The position numbers and the translations under genes were made by a program. The notes beneath the pieces were generated by a model. That model did not search any database. It was not told the DNA's origin and worked only from the letters and a program-made list of their open reading frames with translations. Of a stretch of 64,000 nt of DNA, positions 48,971-58,194 are shown one piece after another (position 1 is the stretch's first letter; the number at the start of each line of letters is the position of its first letter). Location of the stretch: contig NZ_WOTO01000015.1 of the NCBI RefSeq assembly GCF_010993775.1, positions 62,001-126,000 on the forward strand, given 5' to 3'. The DNA is from Fodinicola feengrottensis. Lineage in GTDB: Bacteria; Actinomycetota; Actinomycetes; Mycobacteriales; HKI-0501.

Positions 48971-49459
48971 CTATTGGGTCCACGGACCGGCCCGGTGATT
49001 ATGCGGCCCACCAATTCGGTCTCCCGCCGGCCGAGGATCCGCCGCCGGATGGGCCATCACCTGCCTCGCCACTGGCCTCTCTTGCTGTGCGGTGCTCACC
49101 CGCGCGGTGACCACCGTTGCCGTTTGTGTGGTGGGCGCTGGCTGGGGTTGGTGGATGCGTAGCCCTAATTCCCGGCTAATCACCGCGACCACCTGTCGAG
49201 CGCGCCAGCCGGTCACCTGCGCCCGTACCACGGGACTGCCGTCCTCAGTCAGCGCCGGCACGATTTCCACCTCGTCGACCAACCCAGCCAGCAGGGTGGC
49301 TGTGCGCAGCTCATTGGCCAGCACTTTGGCGCGCCGCCAGGCATCGAGCACGCCAGGAACACCAGCGGCAGCGGTCGCCTCGTAGATCGTTTCGGTCCAG
49401 TCCTGCTCACGCCGCCCACAGCCCGGCGGCCGTGTCGGTTCCTCCGCGTTGTCGTTCAT
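48971..49459 (-). CDS. Hypothetical protein in RiPP locus
   Basis: 162 residues, ATG 49459 with AGGAGATGAACG upstream. DWTETIYEATAAAGVPGVLD, AWRRAKVLANELRTATLLAG, LVDEVEIVPALTEDGSPVVR, WRARQVVAVISRELG. An alpha/beta globular first 110 residues and a Pro/Ala-rich low-complexity tail. Unknown family. Follows the hairpins at 49.54-49.62 kb, so it may begin the transcription unit that includes the graspetide genes. Confidence 0.5.
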   Translation of the reverse strand: MNDNAEEPTRPPGCGRREQDWTETIYEATAAAGVPGVLDAWRRAKVLANELRTATLLAGLVDEVEIVPALTEDGSPVVRAQVTGWRARQVVAVISRELGLRIHQPQPAPTTQTATVVTARVSTAQQERPVARQVMAHPAADPRPAGDRIGGPHNHRAGPWTQ

Positions 49460-49537
49460 CTCCTAGTCCCACCTTCCCCGCACGTCGGCCGAAGGTGCCC
49501 CCACTCACGCGCTCGCCACACTGCGGGCACGCCACGA

Positions 49538-49619
49538 AAAACCTCCGGTACGGTCAATACCGGAGGTTTCCGGACCTCCAACCGGACCACCCTGCCCCGA
49601 GCAAGGATCGGGGTGGTCC
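49538..49619. terminator. Two hairpins in tandem
   Basis: A perfect 12-bp stem AAACCTCCGGTA (49538-49549) with its complement at 49558-49569, followed by GGACCACCC (49584-49592) with GGGTGGTCC (49611-49619). Placed between the Prim-Pol/small-ORF block and the following unknown gene. They act as a terminator or attenuator separating two transcription units. Confidence 0.65.
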
Positions 49620-49739
49620 GGCCTTCTGTTCCTGCATGTCCCGGCCAACCCCAGCCACATGGATTACGGCTGAGCTGAGCGGGGCTTCTTGCGCCGGTCG
49701 TTCGCTACGCGCCCTCGCAGCAACGAACGTCCGGAGTCA

Positions 49740-50036
49740 CTATTTAGGCGCCCACCCGCCTTTGCGGTCGGCGAGGTCCTTCGCGTCCCGATCCGTTGCG
49801 CCCTTCACGCCTGCATCTGGTGGCGTGATTTCCAGTTCGATGATCTGAAGGATCATGCTGAACGCTTGAACTTTCCCTATATTGTGTGCAATACCGAGCT
49901 TGTTGCCGGCTTTTTGCTCCCGTTCAACGGCATCTCGCGCGTCCTTCATCGCCTGCGCCGCCTGCCGGCGAATCTCCAGCAAAGTCCGGGCGCCATCTAT
50001 CGCGCCGCCTGGCGTGCGCTGCCCGCTCACAGCCAT
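49740..50036 (-). CDS. Small helical protein, unknown function
   Basis: 98 residues from ATG 50036: LEIRRQAAQAMKDARDAVER, EQKAGNKLGIAHNIGKVQAF, SMILQIIELEITPPDAG. A predicted two-helix, charged N-terminal half and a Lys/Asp-rich C-terminus. Overlaps the 3' end of the Prim-Pol-like gene by a few bases. No family recognised. Confidence 0.5.
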   Translation of the reverse strand: MAVSGQRTPGGAIDGARTLLEIRRQAAQAMKDARDAVEREQKAGNKLGIAHNIGKVQAFSMILQIIELEITPPDAGVKGATDRDAKDLADRKGGWAPK

Positions 50037-50642
50037 GACTGGCCCCGCATTCCCGGCAACCGGGTCGCCGATGACACCAGCAACGCGTTCACCAGCACCC
50101 CGTGCACGACCTCCGCGGTCGCCGGTTCCCACCGCACGACCTGCGGTTCCACCAGCCAATACGTAGGACCGGACGGCCACGACGTAGGCGGCAGCGCCAC
50201 CCATTCACCCGGCCCGTGCCGCAACACCCCGGCGTCGGCAAGCCTCTCCGGCAACGGCACACCGGGCGCGACCACGAACAGCCACCTGTCCGCCGCCGTG
50301 GTCGCCGTCGCCGTTGACCGCAGCAGCACCCGGTGAGCCGCCGCGCCCAGCGCAGCCGGGGCGCTGATCACCTCCGCCATGTCGCCCGCAGCCAAGGCCG
50401 ATCCGGTACGGAATGCGGTCCCACCACCGACTCACCGTCGCGGTGTCGCTGGTCGGGTACCGACCGGCGCACACCACACTCCAGCGCCTGCGCCCGGCTC
50501 CAACTCGGTTGAGTCGTCGTCTTGCACGGGCAGCACCGGCCAGCCGTTTCCGGCGTATCGCAACGCCGCCGCGCGCAACCGCGCCGCCCGATGCCGGGTC
50601 CGTCCGCGCTCGCCGCAGCCCCGCGACCGACAGCACGCTCAT
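50027..50642 (-). pseudogene. Bifunctional DNA primase/polymerase (Prim-Pol)-like short protein, frameshifted
   Basis: Pieces: AAALRYAGNGWPVLPVQDDD, WCAPVG, TSDTATVSRWWDRIPYRIGL, GDMAEVISAPAALGAAAHRV, ADRWLFVVAPGVPLPE, HGPGEWVALPPTSWPSGPTY. A-x-x-Y-A-x-x-G-W-P-V-x-P, ATxDxxxVxxWW and (G)xWVALPP are the PF09250 Prim-Pol N-domain landmarks. In actinomycetes such stand-alone short forms sit near XRE regulators and mobile elements, often without catalytic Asp pairs; those are not evident here. At least two frame shifts (near 50460 and 50385). About 205 aa. Confidence 0.55.
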
Positions 50643-51270
50643 CGGCCCTCACCACCCGGGCAGCGAAGCGCCGTCACTGGAGCGGTGGCCGCGGCGCAGT
50701 AGGTGCGGGCAGCGTCCACCACCGTGGCCACCCTCGCCGCACGGATACGGGCGTTCGGTGCCGCTGCGATCCACAGCACCGCGTGCCGGCGTTGACCCGC
50801 CATCGACACCGACCCAAGATCTGCCCCAGCCGCGGACAGCGCCGCCGCCAGATCGGCCGGAACCCGTGGGCTACGCGGGTCAAACGTGGTCAACACCGCC
50901 GGCCACCACAAAAAACTGCCCGGGTCAGCGTTGACCGGGACGGTGCCGGCAGCGGCTGTGTCGCTGTGCGGCAAGGTGTCGGCGGCCGTGTCTAGCGGTA
51001 CGGCAAGGGTCAGGTCATCGAACCCGAACAGCCGAACCCCCCCCGCGCACCGCCCGGGTAGGCCAGCACCGCCGGGCGCCGCATCGGCACGTCCACCAGC
51101 CGGTCCCGGAACACCAGCACCGGACGACCCCTCACACACCCGGTACCCACCTCCCGCGCGGCTCCCTCGGCTTGGTCACCGCGATACGTGGCTCGCAGCC
51201 ACACAGCTTGTCCAACGCCGCCGGCCAACGCTGGTCCAGCGGTCTCAGCGGTGTCTGTCGCCGGGCTCAT
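50639..51270 (-). pseudogene. Hypothetical protein, one frameshift
   Basis: From ATG 51270: AVWLRATYRGDQAEGAAREV, VLVFRDRLVDVPMRRPAVLA. A C8 run near 51045 breaks the frame before VRLFGFDDLTLAVPLDTAAD, FLWWPAVLTTFDPRSPRVPA, LGSVSMAGQRRHAVLWIAAA. About 208 residues. Alpha/beta, no recognised motif. Overlaps the 3' end of the radical-SAM-like gene and the start of the Prim-Pol-like gene, so the three are co-transcribed. Confidence 0.5.
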
Positions 51271-52526
51271 CGGGTCGGTCCCGCCAGGGAGCGGCCGGCG
51301 TACTCGGTAGCCCACAGGGACCGGTAACACCGCCACACAACTCCGGCGTGAGCGAGCTGTCCAGGTCGGTCATGATGTTCTCCACGACCCGCCGCGCATT
51401 GAAGTAGTACCCCAAGCATTCCGCTTCGGGGGTAAGCAAGCGGTCCATGATTCGGTTGTGGGGCTGGAAAATCTGGATACTCGGGAACAAGGTGACCTGC
51501 GGCAGCATGACAGTCATGAACTTTTCCAGCTGTGCAGTGGTGTCCAACCCTGCGATGTAGGTAAACGAGGTGTCCAGACCAGCCGCGCGAGCGTCGGCCA
51601 GAAGGGCCGGCATCATCTCCGGCAACAGGTCCGCTTTGGTGTTCTTCAACAGAAAATCCCGCCGCGACACGCACTCAGCGGTCAGGAACAACCCAAACGG
51701 GGCGACATGTTCAGCCAGGAAAAACGGAACGCCTCCCGGGTCCGCAGCACCGATGACAACAACACGATGCGGGCGTTGATCCGCCGCGACCGCAACACCT
51801 TGCGCAGCATCACCATCGCCTCAAGCGCGGCATCCTCGGTCCGATAACACGCCGTGGACACCGCGACTTCGCGCAGGGACTGCAAGGTGCCGCCGGGCGG
51901 CAACTGCAACTCCAAACCGTCTAGCAGCGCGTGCAACTCGTGCTCCAACGTCAGCACCGGGTCAGCGGGCGGTTCCAGGGAGGTCGGGCAGAACGCGCAA
52001 CCGGTGCACCGCGACCGGCCGGCCGGGTTGATCGTGGCGGCCCACCACGTGCCGTTCTCCCAGCAGCGCAGATACCCCGACACCGCGTCATCAGCATCAG
52101 TACGCACCGCCCGACCAATCGGGACACCGGCCGCATACAACCAACCGTCATCACTCAACGTGAACGGCGAATCCGACCGCCCCCCGCCGCCACCACCACC
52201 GTCCGCACATCCGGGCAGGCAATCAGAGACAGCTGCAACCGCACCCGCGGACCCAGCGGCGTGCACAGGCCGTACAGGTTCAACGCCAGCAACAACGCGT
52301 CAGTATCCGGAACGCCGTACTGCTGTGCGTCTGTCTGCCACAGCTTTGCCGGGTTGTCCGGGTGCAGGTCGAATGCTGTCCCTGCTGTGGACGTTGCTTG
52401 CGCCGGAACTCCTGAATGGATGGTCAGCACGTGCTGCTCGTGGGCTAGCACAGCGGCCGGCTCCTCTCGCTTGGTGTGGGTGCCAATGGAGAGGAACAGG
52501 ATGGACTCGAGAACAGGCAAAGACAT
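51245..52526 (-). pseudogene. Radical-SAM-like protein, two frameshifts
   Basis: N-terminal LLLALNLYGLCTPLGPRVRL, then a C-run indel near 52180, TLSDDGWLYAAGVPIGRAVR, WAATINPAGRSRCTGCAFCP with a Cys triplet, LREVAVSTACYRTEDAALEA, INARIVLLSSVLRTREAFRF, a T-run indel near 51725, LTAECVSRRDFLLKNTKADL, ARAAGLDTSFTYIAGLDTTA and LPQVTLFPSIQIFQPHNR. Alternating beta/alpha elements, an E-C-V-S-like mid-strand motif and a distal GLDTTAQL are as in biotin-synthase-like radical SAM barrels. The cluster spacing is CX2CX2C, not the usual CX3CX2C. Start ATG 52526 or 52556. Confidence 0.65.
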
Positions 52527-52556
52527 ACGCACAGATGAGAGACTTATGGCGGGCAT

Positions 52557-52574
52557 CTATGCATGCATGCATAG
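52557..52574. promoter_or_regulatory. 18-bp perfect palindrome, probable operator
   Basis: CTATGCATGCATGCATAG is self-complementary over 18 bp. It lies between the divergent radical-SAM-like operon and the HTH-TPR regulator gene. An operator for that regulator is the simplest reading. Confidence 0.55.
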
Positions 52575-52599
52575 GCAGCGCGGGTGGAACGGATGCAAG

Positions 52600-53976
52600 A
52601 TGGGCGACGTGCGACGTTGCAACGACTGCAAACAGCCGCTGAGCAGGTATAACCGCTCCGCGCGGTGTTACGCGTGCGCAAGCCTTGCGCAGAACCGGCT
52701 CAACGACTCTGTCGCGTTGCCAACAGACTTCATCTGGGATCCTGCTATCAGGACAGCGCTTGGCAGCGGTGACTGGGCAACAGTTCTCCAAGCAATCACA
52801 GACCCAGGCCGAGACGAGCCGAAGATCAGCCAGAACGCGATTGCCCGCGCGACGGGCCTCTCGCAGTCGTACGTTTCCCGTCTTGCAAAGGGAACGAGCG
52901 AACCGAGTCTTCACAGCATCCGCGCGTTATGCGATGGCTTGCGAATACCTCGCTCACTGGCGGGGATCTCCGCAGCCGTCCCTTCTCCCGAGGAGGCAGA
53001 TACGGACCGCCGAGATTTCTTAACAGGCGTGTTGGAGCGGCCTCACTCGCAATGCTTCCAACACGATCAAACCCGAAAATCGGCATCGAGCAGGCACAGG
53101 AAGCCAGAGGCTTGGTCGGCGAAATCATTCGGCTTGACAACGAACAAGGTGGTGACACGCTGTGCGAAGCAGCTGCCGCCACCGTCGACCGCGTTGACCA
53201 ATGGTTGCAATTCGGAGAATATTCCGAGCGCGTGGGCCGAGAACTCCAGCTTGCTCTTGCCGAGCTACAAGAAGCCACTGGCTGGGTACACTACGACGCC
53301 GGCCGTCAACAGACCGCGCGCTATTGGTACCAACAGGCACTCTGCCAAGCTCAGATCACGGGCAACCTGCCGCTCGAGGTCGGTGTGTTGGGATGCTTGA
53401 GTATGCAGGCCGCTCATCTGGGACGTGCGCGAGAGGCCATCCAGCTCGCCGTACGCGCTCAAGAGCAGAGCGCCGGCTGGGCACCACCCCGGGTCAAAAC
53501 CTACGCATTGCTTCGTGAAGCCCTGGGCTGGGCCGAGATGGGCGACCTCGGAGAAGCGCACCGCGTCATGGCCCGAGCGCACCACACGTACCGAGCCCGC
53601 TCGCCACGATGACGACCCGCCATGGGTGTGGTTCCTGGACCCGGCGGAAATGACGGCGATCGACGGGTACGTCCTGGCTGCGGCGGGCAAGCATGACGCT
53701 GCCACAAAGAAGCTCGGCGATGCCATAGAAATAGGCGGTCCCTTTCCGCGGAACCAGACCTTCAGGCGGCTCCGTCAGGGAGAGGCCATCCTTCGCGCGG
53801 GAAACGTCGCCGAGGCCAGAGACCGCATCGGTGCCCTACTACCGGAAATCTCGTCAGTGTCATCTGGGCGAATTCGTCAGCGAACGCTGGCAATTTGCGA
53901 AAGGGCTAAGTTGTCCAACACATCGGCCGGTCGCGAACTTGTAGAGAAAGCCGCTTCTATGGGAGTCGTCGCGTGA
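52600..53976 (+). pseudogene. HTH transcriptional regulator with Zn-ribbon and TPR domain, two frameshifts
   Basis: From ATG 52600: RRCNDCKQPLSRYNRSARCY with CxxC...CxxC, XRE-type HTH ISQNAIARATGLSQSYVSRL. A missing G near 53032 leads to AASLAMLPTRSNPKIGIEQA, then TPR-like helices (WVHYDAGRQQTARYWYQQAL; GVLGCLSMQAAHLGRAREAI), a second shift near 53605, and AAAGKHDAATKKLGDAIEIG. About 455 residues after repair. Architecture of actinobacterial XRE/TPR regulators that control adjacent specialised-metabolite or RiPP genes. Its stop overlaps the GNAT start. Confidence 0.75.
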
Positions 53977-54525
53977 GTGTCGAATTCGCGCGACTCAACG
54001 GCCCGTCCGCGCGTGACATATTCTCCGATATACGTCGGGTCTACGCAGAGGTATACGCGGAGCCCCCTTATCGGCAAACCGAAGCGGACGTTGAGGAATT
54101 CGGGAGCCGCTTCGACCAACAATCCCACAACGATGGATTCCGCTTCATCTCGGCACGCAAAGACGGCACGCTGATCGGATTCAGCTACACGATTGCGTTG
54201 CTACCTGGCCGCTGGTGGGAGGGGCGCGCAGGTCGAACCCCCGGCAGAGGTCGTGAATGCGCCTAAGGTCGCTCTCGTTGAGCTGATCTTGCAAGCTCCA
54301 CACCGTGGGCAGGGCATCGGCAAGCGACTCATGGTCGAGGCCCTGTCGGACCGCGAGGAACCTATAGCGACGCTGCTTGCGCACAGTGATGCGCCGGCAA
54401 TTCACATGTACCGCCATTGGGGATGGCAACCGGCCGGGACGGTCCAATCCCAGCCGCACTGGCCAGCAAACGATGCCCTCGTGCTTGATCTGAGGGTGGG
54501 GCTCCCCGCTTTGATGGATTCCTAA
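53973..54525 (+). pseudogene. GNAT-family N-acetyltransferase, one frameshift
   Basis: GTG 53973 overlaps the regulator stop (GTGA). DIFSDIRRVYAEVYAEPPYR, FRFISARKDGTLIGFSYTIA, then a G4/G3 shift near 54225, VALVELILQAPHRGQGIGKR (acetyl-CoA loop Q/R-x-x-G-x-G), LLAHSDAPAIHMYRHWGWQP. About 183 residues. Regulator-GNAT pairs occur beside actinobacterial RiPP loci; acceptor unknown. Confidence 0.75.
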
Positions 54526-54896
54526 CCCTGGTGGGACGGACCTGAGCCGGTTTCCTCGTCTTTGCCAGACCTAGCACTTTGTTGCGGGCGGTTGATCGTG
54601 ACGCCGTCGCCGAATTGCCCTGCGGAGCCGGAGCCGTTGGCCCTGCCTCGACCTGGCCGTCGATGCGTAGCGCTACCGCGGTTCCGATCCCCGCTGGCGA
54701 CGGCGGTGGCCGCGGTGAGATCGGGTTCGGCGATGGGCACTGGGGTTGTCGGGTTTTGGTGCCGGCGTGCAGTCGGACGCGCGTGTCGCGGAGCCGCGGT
54801 CTGCAATGAGTGCAGCGATGACGGGGCGGCGAACAACTTGGTTCATCTGGCGATGATCATCGCCGTACCTTGAATGCGGTCAAGACCGAACGCCGG
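54526..54896. other. Intergenic region, nothing recognised
   Basis: ORFs of 70-105 codons exist on both strands but have biased Pro/Ala/Arg composition typical of antisense reading in high-GC DNA. No motif, start site or terminator is convincing. Confidence 0.4.
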
Positions 54897-55617
54897 TTAG
54901 GTGCAGCAGTCGCAGCCGGGTGCGCAGGAGCGTTGGTCCGGGCCGGACGTGTTGGGGTTCGGTGCGATGAGGGCGGTGGTTGGTAGGGCGCAGCAGTTCT
55001 TGCCGCGCCAGGCGTCGCGGCCTTCTTTGACTGCGACCCGCGGCGATGACTAATGCGGTGATCGGGTCCGCCCACGACCAGCCCAGGGTGGCGTTGAGGA
55101 TCAATCCGCCGAGCAGGATCGCCGACAGGTAGGTACACAGGAGTGTCTGTTTGGAGTCGGCGATCGCTGACGCCGAACCCAGCGCCCGTCCGGCACGGCG
55201 CTGTGCTGTCGACAGCACCGGCATGATGAGCAGCGACAGCGCCGCCAGGACGATTCCGGGGATCGAGTGTCGGGCCGCCTCGGCGCCGAGCAGTGCGCGG
55301 ACAGCGTCGACGGTGATGTAGGCGGCCAGGGCGAAGAACGACAGCGCAATGACGCGTAGCGCCGCGTTCTCTCGTCGTTGCCGGACGGCCGCGTCGCGGG
55401 CGGAGAACTGCCATGCGACGGCGGCGGCGGACGACACTTCGATCACCGAATCCAGGCCGAAGCCGATCAACGCGGTCGAGGATGCGATGGTGCCGGCGGT
55501 CAGGGCGACGGCCGCTTCGACGACGTTGTACGTGATGGTGGTCGCCACCAGCAGCCGGATGCGGCGAGTGAGAACGGCACGGCGGGCCGGCGACGGGCCG
55601 AGCGACAGGATCGCCAT
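54897..55617 (-). pseudogene. CDF-family cation efflux protein, one frameshift, Cys-rich tail
   Basis: From ATG 55617: LTRRIRLLVATTITYNVVEA, TALIGFGLDSVIEVSSAAAV (metal-site Asp), LGSASAIADSKQTLLCTYLS (HxxxD position read as ADSKQT) and LGWSWADPITALVIAA. A GGG/GG shift near 55045 leads to VAVKEGRDAWRGKNCC and a tail SCAPGCDCCT ending at TAA 54897. Five or six TM helices of a CDF transporter plus a Cys-rich metal-binding C-terminus. One base separates it from the ArsR-type gene, forming a sensor-exporter operon. Confidence 0.8.
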
Positions 55618-55618
55618 C

Positions 55619-55954
55619 TCAGCAGCAGTCCTTCTCGTCGGCGTCGGGACACGACCGGTCGGTGGCGACGGCGACGACGGCCAAGCGGAGGTCGTCCAGG
55701 GCATGGGCGAGGCGCCGATCGGCCAGCTCGTACCTGCTGCGCCGGCCGACCGGGGTGGCGACCACCAGCCCACAGTCGCGCAGGCAGGCCAGGTGGTTCG
55801 ACAGTCGCGTACGGGAGATCCCGAGCCGGTCGGCCAGGTCCGCCGGATGGGCGGGCGCCTCCCGTAAGGCCAGCAGTATGCGGCAGCGGATCGGGTCGGC
55901 CAAGGCCCGGCCGAACCGGGCCAGCACGTCGATATCAGCGGCGAGTGTCAGCAC
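55619..55954 (-). CDS. ArsR/SmtB-family metal sensor (CmtR-like)
   Basis: 111 residues, intact. LTLAADIDVLARFGRALADP, IRCRILLALREAPAHPADLA, LGISRTRLSNHLACLRDCGL, VVATPVGRRSRYELAD. Winged HTH with Cys in the recognition helix (LACLRDCGLV) as in CmtR, and a terminal DEKDCC. CmtR-type repressors sense Cd/Pb through these cysteines and release their own operon. Here the target is probably this CDF operon. Confidence 0.85.
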   Translation of the reverse strand: MLTLAADIDVLARFGRALADPIRCRILLALREAPAHPADLADRLGISRTRLSNHLACLRDCGLVVATPVGRRSRYELADRRLAHALDDLRLAVVAVATDRSCPDADEKDCC

Positions 55955-55995
55955 GCACCGACAGTACAGGATCTCCTGAATTCAGGAAATGATGA

Positions 55996-56617
55996 TCAAT
56001 GGACCGGCTTGCGGGCGGCGAGGCGTTCGATGATGCCGAGGTTGAAGCGTTCGTGGTGTTCGATGACCAGGCCGCCGGCTTGGACGTGGCGGATGGGGCG
56101 GCGGCGAAAGTGTTCCTCGCCGAGCGGAATGGTGATCCGTTCGATCGACCACTGCGCGGCGCGGGTTGGCCAGTGGGCGCCGGCGACGTGGTCGGCGAGC
56201 AGGAGCAGGCCGCCGGGGCGCAGGACGCGGATCATTTCCCGTACGGCTCGGTGGTCGTCGGGAATCGCGCAGAGCGAGAACGTACACACCACGGTGTCGA
56301 GACTGGCGTCAGGGAAATTGAGGGCCTGCGCGTCACCGATTCTCAAGTCGACGGCCATACCCAGTTTTTCGGCTCGTTGCTGGCCGATCGCGAGCATCTC
56401 CGGGCTCTGTTCGACGGCGGCCAGCCGGACATCCTCGGCGTAATGGGGCAGGTTGAGACCGGTGCCGATGGCGACCTCCAGGATGTCGCCGGTGGCTTGC
56501 CGGCAGATCCATTCGCGGGTGTCGCGAAAGATGCCGTTCCATGAATCCCATCGAGCGGTCGTACGACGGCGCCTGTTTGTTCCAGTACCGCCGCAGCTTC
56601 TCGTTCCGCTCAACCAT
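55996..56617 (-). pseudogene. Class I SAM-dependent methyltransferase (UbiE-like), one frameshift
   Basis: From ATG 56617: VERNEKLRRYWNKQAPSYDR, SMGFMERHL. After a shift near 56535, REWICRQATGDILEVAIGTG (motif I), LNLPHYAEDVRLAAVEQSPE, LDTVVCTFSLCAIPDDHRAV, REMIRVLRPGGLLLLADHVA. About 207 aa. Methyltransferases of this type accompany metal-resistance genes in actinomycetes; substrate unknown. Confidence 0.8.
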
Positions 56618-56661
56618 CTGCCGCTCCCGTCCGGTACCAAAATGCCATCGTTGTGCCCGTC

Positions 56662-57182
56662 CTACCAGATCCGCGCGGTCGTACTGGGAATGTCGAACCA
56701 GGCCATCGGTCCGAGCGGAATATTACGCAGGACAGTGGTGAAAACAACCGAGCTGACGATGAAAACGGCCACGGTGAGGGCGGACGGTTTCAGGCGGGGC
56801 AGGCGGATGCCAAAGAATGTGTTGGTGAGCCAGGCGATCCACCAGTAGAGCAGGAACGGGGCGGCGATGGTGAATGGCAGGTGGTTGCGGGCGGCGTCGA
56901 TCAGGTCGCCGTGAACGAGGTAGTAGAAGGCGCGGGTGCCGCCGCAACCGGGTCCGTTGATCCCGGTCAGGGCGTGCCACGGGCACGGCCCGGTCGGGTC
57001 GGCGACGTTGTCGGTGGGGTTGAACCGCAGCACCCACACCAGACCGCGGCGGCCAGCGGTAGGGCGGGAGCGACCGCGAGTGTACGCATCCACCACGATC
57101 GCCGGCGCGCGATGACCCGGTCGGCCGAGACGGGCGACCGGCGCCAGCCCGGGCGGAGGTCGTGGATGTGTTGGGGAAACAT
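56662..57182 (-). pseudogene. DUF2752 membrane protein, one frameshift
   Basis: N-terminal RSWWMRTLAVAPALPLAAAV. A C-run shift near 57030 leads to FNPTDNVADPTGPCPWHALT, GINGPGCGGTRAFYYLVHGD, NHLPFTIAAPFLLYWWIAWL and two more helices. TGiyCPGCGgtRA-like GINGPGCGGTRA is the DUF2752 signature. About 172 residues, four TM helices. Partner of the anchored protein upstream. Confidence 0.75.
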
Positions 57183-57185
57183 GGC

Positions 57186-57895
57186 TTACTCGCCGGCGGT
57201 GAAGGCGTAGCTGGCTGGCGGTTTTTGTTGCTGGGCGGCGGTGCCGTAGACGAGGGCGATTTCGTCGTGGGCGTTCAGGATGATCGCGGCCGGGTTGCCG
57301 GACACTGGTTTTCCGTTCACGTACGCGTGGAACTGTTTGTCGCCACCGATTTTCAAGGCGCCGAGGTGGTCGGCGGCCATGGACACCTGCCATTCGCTGA
57401 ACAGCTGCCCGAGGCTGAACGGCACCTTGGCCGGTGACTCGATGTGGATCACGCCGGTGGTGTCGTGTACGTGCAGCGGACTGATTCCGCCGGCACTGGA
57501 GATGCCGATGTTCGCCGGCACGGGCACTGATGTGCCGTCCACGATCACGTCCACATGGGCGTGGATGTGTTCGACGCTGCCTTCGCTGCCAGCAGCATCG
57601 GCAGCCCGGCCGCGGTGACGGCGGTGGCCGTGTCGGCGGGTGCGGGCCAGGGCGGGCTGGTGGTGGCGCCGACCGCGGTGAGCCGCGGCGTACGTGGCAC
57701 CCCGTCCACCGTCGCCGACGGTTTGGGCAGGTTGACCGCGACGGCAACGCCGACCGCGGCGATGACGGCCACCACAGCGGCGGCGAGGGTGCCCGTGATC
57801 ATCCACTGCTGGCGGCGCTGTTTGCGTCTGGCGGCCGCTTTCGCCGCGGCGATCCGTGCCTGCCGCGCGTCCGGCCTGCCGGTCTTCTTGGCCAT
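57186..57895 (-). pseudogene. Membrane-anchored extracytoplasmic protein, one frameshift
   Basis: Basic N-terminus AKKTGRPDARQARIAAAKAA, one TM (WMITGTLAAAVVAVIAAVGV), a frame break near 57600, then VEHIHAHVDVIVDGTSVPVP, ISPLHVHDTTGVIHIESPAK, LFSEWQVSMAADHLGALKIG, HDEIALVYGTAA. The HIHAHVDV and PLHVHDTTGVIHIE blocks are His-rich and conserved in actinobacterial secreted proteins often found by redox/copper genes. About 236 aa. Could bind metal (inference). Confidence 0.7.
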
Positions 57896-57935
57896 CACAG
57901 GTTCCTGTCTGCCCGTTGGGTACGCCTTGTTGTGG

Positions 57936-58159
57936 TCATGCCGATGGGATCTGCCGGGCGGTGTACCCGGCCGTACCGATCGCGGCGATCACGTCGGACG
58001 GCTCGCATCGGGCAGCGTCGACCTCTCGACGGTGGCGCGGTTGGCGCGGAAAGTCGTGGTGGACCGTACGACCCCGTCGAGGTCCTCGAGAGTCTCGTCG
58101 ATAAGCATTCCGCAACTGCCGCAGTGCATGCCCTCGACGGTGAACGTATATGTCGCCAC
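57936..58159 (-). pseudogene. Copper chaperone (HMA domain, CopZ-like), one frameshift
   Basis: From GTG 58159: VATYTFTVEGMHCGSCGMLI with metal-binding CxxC (CGSC), DETLEDLDGVVRSTTTFRAN. An AG duplication near 58025 breaks the frame before VDAARCEPSDVIAAIGTAGY. About 74 residues after repair: a ferredoxin-like HMA domain that would deliver Cu(I) to the CopA-type ATPase or the TauE-like neighbour. Confidence 0.8.
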
Positions 58160-58194
58160 GTGACACCTTCTTTCGTTGTGGTTGAAGGAAACCG

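Noticed and set aside
51931..52560. Upstream extension of the HTH regulator frame over the radical-SAM-like gene
   Set aside because: The protein-like features start at 52600. The extension is antisense to the conserved radical-SAM-like sequence.
54526..54896. Pro/Ala-rich ORFs on both strands after the GNAT gene
   Set aside because: Composition is that of non-coding high-GC DNA; no start signal or homologous motif.
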